Shown here piece after piece: positions 46,029 through 54,949 of a stretch of DNA of 64,000 bases. Positions within the stretch are counted from its first letter, which is position 1, and every line of letters begins with the position of its first letter. The stretch spans positions 62,001 through 126,000 of the forward strand of contig NW_026570437.1 in the NCBI RefSeq assembly GCF_019649055.1, read 5' to 3'. The notes below the pieces were generated by a model. It had not been told where the DNA came from and made no database searches. It worked only from the letters and a program-made list of their open reading frames with translations. The stretch is from Paramacrobiotus metropolitanus (taxonomy: Eukaryota; Tardigrada; Eutardigrada; Parachela; Macrobiotidae). The translations under genes and the position numbers were made by a program.

Positions 46029-48310
46029 TGCTGTTTCTTGGCGGCCTGATACTGCTGAACAGACTCGGGCAAATCAGTAAATGGCACTGATTGCCATTGG
46101 CACGTGGTACTGTAGTGCCCTTTTTCACCACATGTGAAACAGGTAACACTGGGCTTGGTTTCGCCAGGCTCAGGCGTTGTCGGCGTGCGGGATCGGGAAG
46201 GCGGCCGGCTACTGTCGGGCGTGCCATCGTCACCGGAAGTGCCAGGGTTGCTGTCCTGCACTTTGGCATTTGAGTGGCGGTGGTCTCGCCTACCTGTCTG
46301 CCGTTGATCGCTAAATGATACCGTTCGGTTGTGGGCTTCCGGCTGCCGACGGTCGGCAGCTGTCTGGTCTACAATCCGTTTGCAATTCCGAGCAGCTGTC
46401 AAAAAGGCTGCTACTGTCTGTGGCATTTGAGCTGCCACTAACTTGTATAACTCGGAATGAGAACGAAGCCCGTTAACCAAATAATGGGCCTGCATTTTCG
46501 GATTCATCTCGTAATCCACATCGGCAATCAACTCGATAACGGCCTCGTAATAATCGTCGACCGTTTCCTTACAATCAAACATGCGGTTAGCAAGCTGCTG
46601 CGCCGCAAAAAACTGCCGATCTTTATCAAAATACTTGTCCAGCAGTTTAGCTTTCCACTCTCGCCAGCCTAAACCCTCGGGAAACAACTGCACAATTTTG
46701 TCGTAAAATCTAGCGGCGTTACCCTGCAGTGCATTGATTAATTCAATGCACTTAAAATAATCATCCCAGCCGTTTTTTACAGCTACAGCTTCATAGCGCT
46801 GTATCCAGCACTCGATGCGCTCGTCCTTCTCTCCCTTAAAGACAGGGGTTTTAACCCGCTGGTCTTTCTGAACGTAGGAAACGCCGCGTGAGCCGTTAGC
46901 GGGCGGCTCGAAGCGCGGCGGCTGCAGAGGCAGTGCCCGCCGGACCATCCCCGGTCTCTGCATGCATGCATCCTCAAAATTGTCCCCAAACGCAGCGTTT
47001 GTATATAATGCTGGAGCAGGCCAACGGTCGCCATATTGACCGTTAAATTCTCCATGCCCCGTGGCAGGGAACTCTTGGGAATACGCCTGGGTAGCGGGCC
47101 ATCCCTGGAAGTATGGATTCAGCAGCGCGGCCACCTGCTGAGCCAACCTAGCTGTGCCACCTGCTGAAACATTGCTGCTATAGACAATGCCTTCAGAGCC
47201 CGGCGGCCGCTCAGAAACGCAGCGGCTGTTGCCAGCACGTTCAAATTGCGCTCGCACCGGCGGCGCAGGTCCGACGCTCTGGTTTTCCGACAAATGTGGA
47301 CGAGGACTCCGTCGGCTGTCTAGTTCCTCCACATCTAACCGAAAGAGTTTTGCGCGGAGCTCATCTAACTCTCTTTTAAGACGAATGTTTTCGCGGGATA
47401 GGGCATCCTTCTCTGTGTGTAAGCGCGTGGGATGGGGAATGACAGGCTGGCGAGGTTCGCCATGCGGTACACCGTACTCCACGCTCAACTCCGGCCTTCG
47501 AGCCACGTCGCTCTGTTCCTGTGTCACAAAAGGATGTCGTACAGGAACGCCACTGGAATGGCGCTGAGAAAATATACGGTCTGACATTTCTAAACCGTCG
47601 AAACACGGCAAGGTCTGCCCGTGTGAGCTATAGCTACGGTCACCAACGTTATCACGACGATCCCCGGCGGGCGGTGGTAAATACTGCACCGACTGTGAAA
47701 GAGAAGCTCTTTTACTTCTTGGCGGCGGCCTCAGTCCGCTACTCGGGGCAGTACCATTTCCGTAAGACTGAGAAGCAGGCCGAAGACTGCTGTAAGCCCC
47801 CGGTGGCTCTTCGTGCTCTACGACATCTCCTACTGAATTCCCTAGGCTGAAACCGGCCGACGGCAGCACTGAATTCCCTCGAGGAGCCCTGAAATTATTT
47901 TCCCAAGGCTGTGGTGCACTTGTAGAAGGCGAACCGTCCCCATCAAACCGACTAGCAGCCCGAGAACTGCTGAGGTTCGCTGTCGGCTCAACATATTCTG
48001 TATTCGGGTTAACACGTCGAACACCGCTCGGCGTTGCATTAAGCTGTACGGAATTGCCAAGAAAAGCCTGTGTAGTTTTCGTCAAAGGCTTTGCCACATT
48101 GTTTTGAGGTATACTATCCGCATAGACTTGAACAGCAGCCCGGGGACTGCGAAAGACCGCCGGCGGCTCTTCTTCTACGACGTCTTCAATAAATGCACCA
48201 GCGCGATCATTTTCCGCGCTTAAATTTAACGGGTCTTGGACCGCGTTCACTTCGCTGTACCTTTCAGATTGTTCTTCCATCTGAAAACGACGGCCACTAC
48301 GCAAAGTCAT
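45971..48310 (-). CDS. gag: Gag of element A
   Basis: 779 aa from the ATG at 48310, 66 bp beyond the PBS. Residues 1-300 are low complexity with degenerate repeats (EEEPPAVFRSPRAAVQ, EHEEPPGAYSSLRPASQ). A short coiled coil follows (ENIRLKRELDELRAKLF, about 305-325). A retrotransposon capsid-type region comes next (IECWIQRYEAVAVKNGW through VAAFLTAARNCKRIV, about 505-650), then one CCHC zinc knuckle (CFTCGEKGHYSTTC) for RNA binding. It ends in a Lys/Pro tail overlapping pol by 58 nt. Confidence 0.93.
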   Translation of the reverse strand: MTLRSGRRFQMEEQSERYSEVNAVQDPLNLSAENDRAGAFIEDVVEEEPPAVFRSPRAAVQVYADSIPQNNVAKPLTKTTQAFLGNSVQLNATPSGVRRVNPNTEYVEPTANLSSSRAASRFDGDGSPSTSAPQPWENNFRAPRGNSVLPSAGFSLGNSVGDVVEHEEPPGAYSSLRPASQSYGNGTAPSSGLRPPPRSKRASLSQSVQYLPPPAGDRRDNVGDRSYSSHGQTLPCFDGLEMSDRIFSQRHSSGVPVRHPFVTQEQSDVARRPELSVEYGVPHGEPRQPVIPHPTRLHTEKDALSRENIRLKRELDELRAKLFRLDVEELDSRRSPRPHLSENQSVGPAPPVRAQFERAGNSRCVSERPPGSEGIVYSSNVSAGGTARLAQQVAALLNPYFQGWPATQAYSQEFPATGHGEFNGQYGDRWPAPALYTNAAFGDNFEDACMQRPGMVRRALPLQPPRFEPPANGSRGVSYVQKDQRVKTPVFKGEKDERIECWIQRYEAVAVKNGWDDYFKCIELINALQGNAARFYDKIVQLFPEGLGWREWKAKLLDKYFDKDRQFFAAQQLANRMFDCKETVDDYYEAVIELIADVDYEMNPKMQAHYLVNGLRSHSELYKLVAAQMPQTVAAFLTAARNCKRIVDQTAADRRQPEAHNRTVSFSDQRQTGRRDHRHSNAKVQDSNPGTSGDDGTPDSSRPPSRSRTPTTPEPGETKPSVTCFTCGEKGHYSTTCQWQSVPFTDLPESVQQYQAAKKQQWKGSAPPRAPTPKNPKQQ
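45986..45992 (-). promoter_or_regulatory. -1 ribosomal frameshift site A-AAA-AAC
   Basis: Minus-strand heptamer AAAAAAC lies in the gag frame as ..A AAA AAC, the canonical X-XXY-YYZ form, five codons before the gag stop at 45971-45973. A -1 shift enters the pol frame exactly. Confidence 0.88.
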
Positions 48311-48375
48311 TGGCGAACCACGAATTTTTCGCTGGGTTCCCCGATACCGGTATACAAGAGGTGGTGATTTTTAAA

Positions 48376-48386
48376 CAGGAGCGCCA
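48376..48386 (-). other. Primer binding site of element A
   Basis: TGGCGCTCCTG begins two bases after the 5' LTR on the minus strand; TGG complements the tRNA CCA end. tRNA species not determined. Confidence 0.7.
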
Positions 48387-48388
48387 CT

Positions 48389-48632
48389 TGTCACAAGGGC
48401 AATTCGATACCCCCGTGATTTTCTAGGTTTTCCCTACTGCGGAAAAGAACGGGACACGACAAATTCACTTTTGTTACGTCTCCCAGCAGATTTACTGCTC
48501 CGCATCAGAAGAAAAGCTAAAAAATATATAAAAATGGCAGAAAAGCAAAAACAAGAATGATTCTCTAGTCGTCGTGCACGCATCCCTTCTATCCAATTCT
48601 AACGTAACTGCCATCCGATACACCGCATGACA
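48389..48632 (-). repeat. 5' LTR of element A
   Basis: 244 bp, identical by eye to the 3' LTR. Followed outside by GTAG, the second copy of the target duplication. Confidence 0.95.
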
Positions 48633-48636
48633 GTAG

Positions 48637-49984
48637 GAAGAATCACGTCAAAACTTACCGGCTGTGTACGTCCGCTGTGGCGCGCAGCCCAACACTACGC
48701 AGCATGGCACAGTGGCCAGTATGATGACCAGAAAGAAACCGATGAAGCGCATATCGGCTGTATATTGGCATACGGAAAATAAAATAAATATGAAGTTGAT
48801 TTACTGCAGCTTGAACAACTGCATATGTAGTGACCTTTTTATTAATACCAGAATAAAACTCGATGTTGACTGTGGACAGTTAGAATGACAACTGACTGGT
48901 ACAGTTGGAATTTAATCATGGAGACAGCGTCAACAGGTCGGCAACCGGCGAATATTAGGCAGACAGTTGTCGTTATGGTAATACAGACTAGTACAGACCG
49001 TCAGACGTACACTACAGTACTTGTGCCAAAGTCTTTAAAGCTTACGCTCAAGTCCTGTCAGCGGAGGCAAGGCTGCCTGTGCTCCTTTAACTAGGCTCCT
49101 AGCAAAGAAAGCCATAAAAACCTGTAGCAAGCCCGGGCCTGCATAATGTGTGCCTCTCGAACACAGAGGCGCGTCTTACGAAAGATCAAAGAGCAATGTT
49201 CACCCTAATTGTTTGAAACAAAACAGGCAGGTTAATCAGTAGAAGTAAAAATATAAACTGTATCGACCCCTGTTTACAAAATCACAAGCTATAATGTTTT
49301 AATAATTAGATTTATCGACCGAAATTAGGATCAATACGTAATTAGGACCAATTATTACCAATTACTGTATTATAAAAAAGCATAAAACCAAACATACTGC
49401 AGTAAAGCATATTAATTATAAAATTTTGAATGAATACGGTATTTGCGTTACTTGAAAGCTGTTATTCATACGCTTCATGTTTTTATATGATACTCTTCTA
49501 GTGACTGTCCGCTCTCCGTATAGTGTGTCGCATTTCGGCCATCTAGGTTTCGGATGGTGTGTATTATGCAAGGATGCCCGGGCTTGCTACACTTTTGTTT
49601 ACACAGTGAAACAGCCTAGTAAGCCTTTGCGAAAAGTGGCCAGGCCCTGCTTGTGCATTCGAATCTTCTCCTGTTCGAATTCAGCCGCTGTCCAGCAGCC
49701 GGCAAGATGCCCGTCAAACAACTGGGGCGTGACTTGCTCTTTGTTTGGCGTATACATTCGAGGCAGCATCGCTTCGGTTGTTGTGACAACAGATTCCATC
49801 AGATAAAACCGTTTTTATCGGGTCATTTAAATCAACAGTGGTTAAGAAGAATTTGTACCATGGTAGCAAGATCGAAAACGAGATTCCTCGCGAAATTCTA
49901 CAGTGTAGTAAGAAGGGTTACAGCTATTACTGCTGTTACTGGAAGTGGAGTAAAATTAGGTAGCAACAAAAAGTTATTCAGTGT
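48637..49984. other. Spacer right of element A
   Basis: Mixed composition. No gene assigned. A 66-codon minus-strand frame at 49599-49799 has protein-like composition but no recognised family and no support beyond openness. Confidence 0.35.
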
Positions 49985-50109
49985 AAGATGAAATGGCACC
50001 ACAGAGTCTGGTGTAAGGAAAACAGCGCACACGCTGCTGTAATGTGTGCGCTGTCTGACAGGGGGCAGCTAGACAGCGGCTGGATCTAAAAGTGGTGCCA
50101 TTTCATCTT
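49985..50109. repeat. 125-bp inverted-repeat element (MITE-like)
   Basis: An 18-bp arm (AAGATGAAATGGCACCAC, 49985-50002) is mirrored exactly at 50092-50109. An inner hairpin (CAGCGCACAC with GTGTGCGCTG) sits around 50022-50060. No coding capacity. Confidence 0.75.
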
Positions 50110-50271
50110 GCGGCTACAGTACAGTAAGTTGTTCATTGCCGACGAGGGGCGATTTGGCGGGCTGGTGTTGATTTTCAGTGTTTTCATCAGGTCAACAAAT
50201 GCGTAATTAAAATACCGTCAATAGGCCATTAATGGCGTTTGTCCAACCGGCGGCCGTTTACTGCTGCAGTT

Positions 50272-50423
50272 TAGGACGAAATGGTCGCATACCCAACATC
50301 TCCACATTCAGTAATGCAGCGCAGTGCACTGTACGACTGAGTTCAAAATATCCGTTTCGTACAAGTGCACTGCACCGCTTGCGTACAGAATGCTGGGTAT
50401 GGGGCTGTGCGACCATTTAGTCC
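50272..50423. repeat. 152-bp inverted-repeat element (MITE-like)
   Basis: AGGACGAAATGGTCGCA at 50272-50288 is mirrored with one mismatch at 50407-50423. The homology continues inwards (CCAACAT / ATGCTGGG, and GTGCACTG blocks). Confidence 0.7.
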
Positions 50424-50634
50424 TACATTGTAACTTACGTGTATGTGCACTATGCGCGGCATCCCCAAGCAACCCAACGCAAGTCACTGCCAATGCCATT
50501 ATTTATTGCCGACAGAGATGACTAGAAATGCAGTTTCTATGTTGGGAACTGTTGGTTGTTCTAGAGAACTACTGTAAAAAAGTTGTTCTACCTGCTCTAG
50601 TTAATGGATATTTGATTTTAAGTGTAGATGGCGT

Positions 50635-51300
50635 TTGCTTGCACAAGTTTTAAAACAAATCCGCTGCGAGATGGCCACGCTCACCATGGTGCACCGAATC
50701 GTCTGGCGCCACCACAACGCCACCATCCACGGCGACACCGTGCCACATTCCAAGAAAGGTCACTCCTACGAACAGGTGTCCGCTCTCAACACCAGCTACC
50801 TCTTCGTCAACAACGTCAGCCGCGAGTCTGGCGGGCCGGTGGAGTGCATTCTCCGTACAACGGTGCTGGTGTGACCTTTGCCCTCTGCGCACACAGTGCC
50901 TGCAGCCGGAGCTGCGCGCCCGCGACGTCTTCGTGCCGCCCCTGCGCAACGTGTCCGCGCCATGACGAGCAGCGGCAGCCGGCAGCGTCGACTGCAGCCA
51001 AACGCCGGACCAGTCGAATTTACCATCTAGAAGTACGACGCCGACTTCGTGGCGGCGCCCTATCGCTTCCAGCTCAGCCGGCACGTCCCCCGTCTTTTTC
51101 CACGGCTCCGTCACGTGCAACGAGTCGGGGCCCGGCGCTCCCGAGCCCTTCTGCGCCAGCACCCTGACCATTAGTATGCGGGGGAGACCAATCTCCGGTC
51201 GGCGCGGGTCGACTGCTGGTTCCGCACCGACGTCTTTCGACGCGGGTGGTTCACCCAGTCGGCGTACGTTCATTTCAATGAATCAAATTCGAATTCAGCC
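50635..51300 (+). pseudogene. Broken gene fragment, unrecognised extracellular-type protein
   Basis: GC-rich, exon-like sequence in an AT-richer setting. 50635-50850 reads as protein with three N-glycosylation sequons (NAT, NTS, NVS) and ends GGPVEC. The coding sense then moves between frames: YNGAGVTFALCAHSA; KYDADFVAAPYRFQL; FFHGSVTCNESGPGAPEPFC; VDCWFRTDVFRRGWFTQSAY. Sequons and cysteines suggest an ectodomain. At least three frame changes and a stop between segments make it a pseudogene. It lies beside a duplicated METTL25 exon, so both may have arrived by segmental duplication. Confidence 0.5.
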
Positions 51301-51332
51301 GCTGCCGACGTTCCGTATTGCTAGTGTACTCG

Positions 51333-51625
51333 TTTTGTGCGTTACAGATGGACGTACAGGAGCTGGAAGCGGTGTACTACAGGGAGCATGTTCACGTGGA
51401 GATGCAGCTGCGTCTGGTGTGTCTGACGCGGATCCTGCTGGCGCCGCTGATTGAGCAAATCATCCTCCTGGACCGGGCGTGCGCGCTGGATGAGCGGAAC
51501 GATCGACATCCGGGAGGTGGGGGCGGTTGATCTGTTTGATCCGCGCGTGTCGCCCCGACGCTGGACCGTCGTCGCACACAAGAAGCCGGACGCGCCGTTC
51601 TCCTGATATCCACTGTTTTCGGATT
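51333..51625 (+). pseudogene. Duplicated, frameshifted copy of the last METTL25-like exon
   Basis: Closely matches 37583-37855, including the intronic acceptor (GTTACAG), the exon and some 3' flank (TTCTCCTGAT), so it is a DNA-level copy and not a processed one. Differences include a 3-bp insertion after GTGTAC and a net 4-bp insertion near 51497-51515 that shifts the frame to a TGA. Downstream codons for the SPRRW block are still readable in another frame. Confidence 0.9.
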
Positions 51626-52170
51626 TGAAATTTTATGGTGGCTGCATATGTTTGTCACTTGTACGAATAGTAGGAGTACGGTGTGCCTGGACGGTCATAG
51701 CACTGTGGTTTGCAACGGAATGAAGTGGCCAGAAAGTATCAGCCAATTAGTAATGTGTCAAGTGTACTTTGATCTCTCATAAAAGAACCAGTAAAATGTT
51801 GTCTCATGGTTTGTCTGGGAGTCGTTTTGGGTTGAAGGCGTGTTCTCTCATTTTTCATATTTTTCGATCAGAACCACTACTGTGGAGTGCTTGAGGCCGA
51901 GAAGTACTTCTTGTGAATGAATTAGAATATCTTGCTGGACCAGCTACTCAACGAGTAGTGTTGTTCTACTGGAGTGTCTTCCTGACTCTGGTGTTGTTAT
52001 AGTACTAACTTGGCTGAGTGTTGTATAAAGGTTATCGTGAGCAGAACGATTGGGCATCGTCGTGTCTGTAGTAGTTAGTTAGCAAAGATCGCTCACCACT
52101 TCTGACACAGTCTTCACACAAGGGCTGCTGTTTTCTGTTACCGAGAGCCACAAGAAAAAGCAGTTATTCA
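51626..52170. other. Spacer before element B
   Basis: No gene recognised. The left edge of element B's LTR lies here or shortly after and could not be fixed. Confidence 0.3.
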
Positions 52171-52830
52171 TGTAGCGCGTCACCATGAGTGAGTGGGTGC
52201 CGGGGACCAGAAATACATATGAAAACGTATAGGTAAGTAGGTCTATATTTTAAATAACATAACAAAGCGGAACATGCGGGTGGAGTAGGCATCTTTTGAT
52301 TCTGACAAACAGCCTGCTGAAATCGCCCAATCTTTTGATTCTCAAACAAAAAGAGCTGAACATCGCCCATGCATAAATAGGTAGGTCGTTTTTGTCAGAG
52401 GCACATGACTGCGCCTGGTGCATACGGCCCACCATGGACGTATTTGCACTCACGCTTGCCATATCGCCTCTCTCGCTGTACGTACGTGTGCTGCTGCACT
52501 GCACTCATATCCGCTGAAGCGGATATACGCGGCGCACACACTGAGCATACTTGCTCTCTCGTCCCTCTCTCGCAGTATGACTCAGCGTTCATACGCTCGC
52601 GTTGGATTGAGTCCAGTCTGCGCATCATCACACAGCTGATGGCACACAGCACGTGCTTGCCGCCAGTTGCTTCTTTCACGCCTTGACGAACGCTCAAGAG
52701 CCTTTTCTAGCATTCACTTGCTTGCTTAGCCATCAGTGCTTTGTTCTTGCATTCCTGCTATTACGCAGCATTGTTCCTTTATTTGTACAATAAAGCATCA
52801 CTCGTGATCTCCTCGCGCTTGCCTGTTACA
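52171..52830 (+). repeat. 5' LTR of element B (left edge uncertain)
   Basis: The right end is well supported: AATAAA at 52789-52794, then ...CCTGTTACA directly followed by a TGG primer site. A TATA-like CATAAATA lies at about 52371 and a perfect palindrome ATATCCGCTGAAGCGGATAT at 52507-52526. Left edge unproven. Confidence 0.6.
52789..52794 (+). promoter_or_regulatory. LTR polyadenylation signal AATAAA
   Basis: Canonical hexamer 36 bp before the LTR end, as in R/U5 of many LTR elements. Confidence 0.6.
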
Positions 52831-52842
52831 TGGTAAGCAGAA
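52831..52842 (+). other. Primer binding site of element B
   Basis: TGGTAAGCAGAA starts immediately after the LTR's terminal CA. TGG pairs with tRNA CCA; tRNA not determined. Confidence 0.6.
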
Positions 52843-54139
52843 TCGTTTGGTTTTCTTTCAACGGACCCTTTGAGGAGACGGTGAAGGCTCAATTTGCGGA
52901 GAACTCGTGAGGAACCTGAAAGTCACTGCCAGACTGATTGCTGAAGCAATCTCTGCCTTGACTTTGATCAGAACGATCGCATCGTCTTACAGCTGAGGAA
53001 AACGAGGATCACTGAAGTGATTCTTACCCAGCTGGTGAGCACAGTTCCTTGGTCTCTTCCACATTGAAGAGCGGAATCTCATTTCCCAACAGCACGGACT
53101 TTTCTTCTCCCAACTGACGGATCAGACTCGAACGAGAGTCTGCAGCGCGATAGGATTACTCCTATAATACGGGGACCTTCGCTTTGAACAGCGACCCGCA
53201 ACTTTACTCGCGGATTTCAGCACGGAAACGACGGATTTCCGACCTCGGACGGAGGAAATCGACCGGAACCGACACCGACACCGACACTGGTAAAGTCACG
53301 GTTATAGGTCGATTTTAGCCGAAACTAGGTCGGCATTTCACTTTCTAGCGGTAGAAAACAATTTCTATCCGTAAATCTAAAATTTTTAACGGTGAAAAAG
53401 TAATTTTCGACGGAGAAACCGACTCGGAATTTTGCTTTTGGTCGAGAACCGACCTGCTAGGTCAACGAACCTGTCTAGACAGTTAGACAAAGGCTAACCG
53501 ACAACAGGTCGGAAATTCTCTTATTTCTCACTTCTAACGGTGTTTCGACCACTAGAAAATCTTCTTAATTAACAAAATTAATTTCTAACGGTTAAAAACT
53601 TTAAAATCCGACTAGATAAACTTTCTAGCCGACCTAAAATAATTTGTTTTTCTCGCGGGAAATAGCGCGAAAATTCTCGAACTTCCTTGTGACGTCATAA
53701 CGACCGCTTATCAGTACTTAAGAGGCAGCCAATCAGCGTGCAGGGGAAAGTTCCCATAGCTTAACATAGGCGTGATTCATCGTTTTTTGCAAATTTTGCA
53801 CGCGGCTCGCATTCTGTGACGTAGGCAGAAGTGCAACACCACTTAACCTGTTACGTCACACTGGTCAGCACAGTAACATAGGACGTACTACACCGTACTA
53901 CTATTACGTACTGTACTGTACCATAGTACTGTATAATAATACCCTGTGTACTGAGTCATCAACAGACACATCAACAACAACAACAACATTTCACCGGACG
54001 TTCCTGACCCTCGGAAGTTCCTGAACAAAAAGACATTTCTGATCTTGACGAACATCTTCACACAGAAGATTGTTCGACTTTCTCTCTCTAACTGATTAAA
54101 CCTTAAAGGCTCCACCAGAGCCGACCTGACTCGACAACA
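52843..54139 (+). other. Untranslated leader of element B
   Basis: 1.3 kb without a long open frame. Marked by recurring CCGAC/GTCGG words, including an ACCGAC tandem run at about 53265-53290. It may contain packaging structure or an IRES; nothing can be shown from the sequence alone. Confidence 0.5.
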
Positions 54140-54949
54140 ATGTCGAATCCCCGAGAAGATCAGTACGCGAGAAAGTTCAACACGGACTATTCTCGGCGTG
54201 CGAACATGACCGGGAAGTACTCACTCAGGTACGCCGGTCAAGACAAAAGTCAGCCGTCCTCAACCGACTCGACTAAGTCGGCCGAAGCAAGGGAGAAGCG
54301 CAACGAGCGGATCCTCCTTGCCGACTCGAATCCGACTTCGGATGACAGTTTCGAGGACGCCCGGGATAAAACATTCCTGGAAGCCCCAGCTGACACAGCA
54401 GCCCCGTCCCACCCGACCAAGGGGGATGTGGAACAGCTGCAAGCTGAGACCACATTGTCTCATACCGACCTGGAGTCGAGCTCACACAGAGCTCAAGGCT
54501 CGGTAGTCACAAAGACAACCGAGCTCGGACGGCATTCACCCAACAGGACGGAAGAGGTGCCGAAGCCGACTTCGCCCAACATGGACGTTCCGACTAACCA
54601 AGTCGGAAGGAAATCGCCGACCACACAGGCCGAGCGAAAATCTCCGACTAAGCAAGTCGGTGAACAACAACCTACGGTGGCCGACCAACAAATGGTCGAC
54701 CAGCCGCCGGCAAAAGAAGTCGGTCAACAGCAGGCCGACCTGCCACAAACTCACGGGACCGAACAACCGACTTCGACCGGAATGGATAAGCCGACAACAG
54801 AAGTCGGCAATGTCCAACCGACCACACAGGTCGGAAGGATTTCACCGACCTCGAAAGTCGGAGAAAAGGAAGTCGGCAACAAGCAACCGACTTCCCCTGG
54901 AACGGCAACCAACCGACACAAAGTCGGATGCGGCCGTCCAGTCGACTAA
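54140..54949 (+). CDS. gag: N-terminal part of element B Gag (first frame)
   Basis: 269 codons from ATG at 54140. Hydrophilic, with repeated PT(T/S)xVG-type motifs (TTQVGRISPTSKVGEKEVGN). The protein sense appears to continue in the +1 frame from about 54900 (TDTKSDAAVQSTKIPTRTED). The long frame at 54660 has no ATG near its start, so this ORF most likely supplies the Gag N-terminus and a one-base change, or a +1 shift, separates them. Confidence 0.65.
   Translation: MSNPREDQYARKFNTDYSRRANMTGKYSLRYAGQDKSQPSSTDSTKSAEAREKRNERILLADSNPTSDDSFEDARDKTFLEAPADTAAPSHPTKGDVEQLQAETTLSHTDLESSSHRAQGSVVTKTTELGRHSPNRTEEVPKPTSPNMDVPTNQVGRKSPTTQAERKSPTKQVGEQQPTVADQQMVDQPPAKEVGQQQADLPQTHGTEQPTSTGMDKPTTEVGNVQPTTQVGRISPTSKVGEKEVGNKQPTSPGTATNRHKVGCGRPVD

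Larger units (their letters stand above)
39799..48632 (-). mobile_element. Complete Ty3/gypsy LTR retrotransposon (element A)
   Basis: 8834-bp element read on the minus strand: 5' LTR 48389-48632, PBS, gag, -1 slip site, pol (PR-linker-RT-RNase H-IN), an extra ORF, PPT, 3' LTR 39799-40042. LTRs start TGTCA and end TGACA and appear identical over 244 bp. A 4-bp target duplication GTAG flanks the element (39795-39798 and 48633-48636). Domain order with integrase after RNase H makes it Ty3/gypsy (Metaviridae). Identical LTRs and open frames point to a recent insertion that may still be active. Confidence 0.96.

Noticed and set aside
49599-49799. 66-codon minus-strand frame with protein-like composition
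   Set aside because: No domain, start context or neighbouring exon; openness alone is not enough.
50635-51167. Long open frames on both strands in GC-rich DNA
   Set aside because: Their length reflects base composition; only short pieces look like protein and they change frame, so I call the region a pseudogene, not an intact gene.
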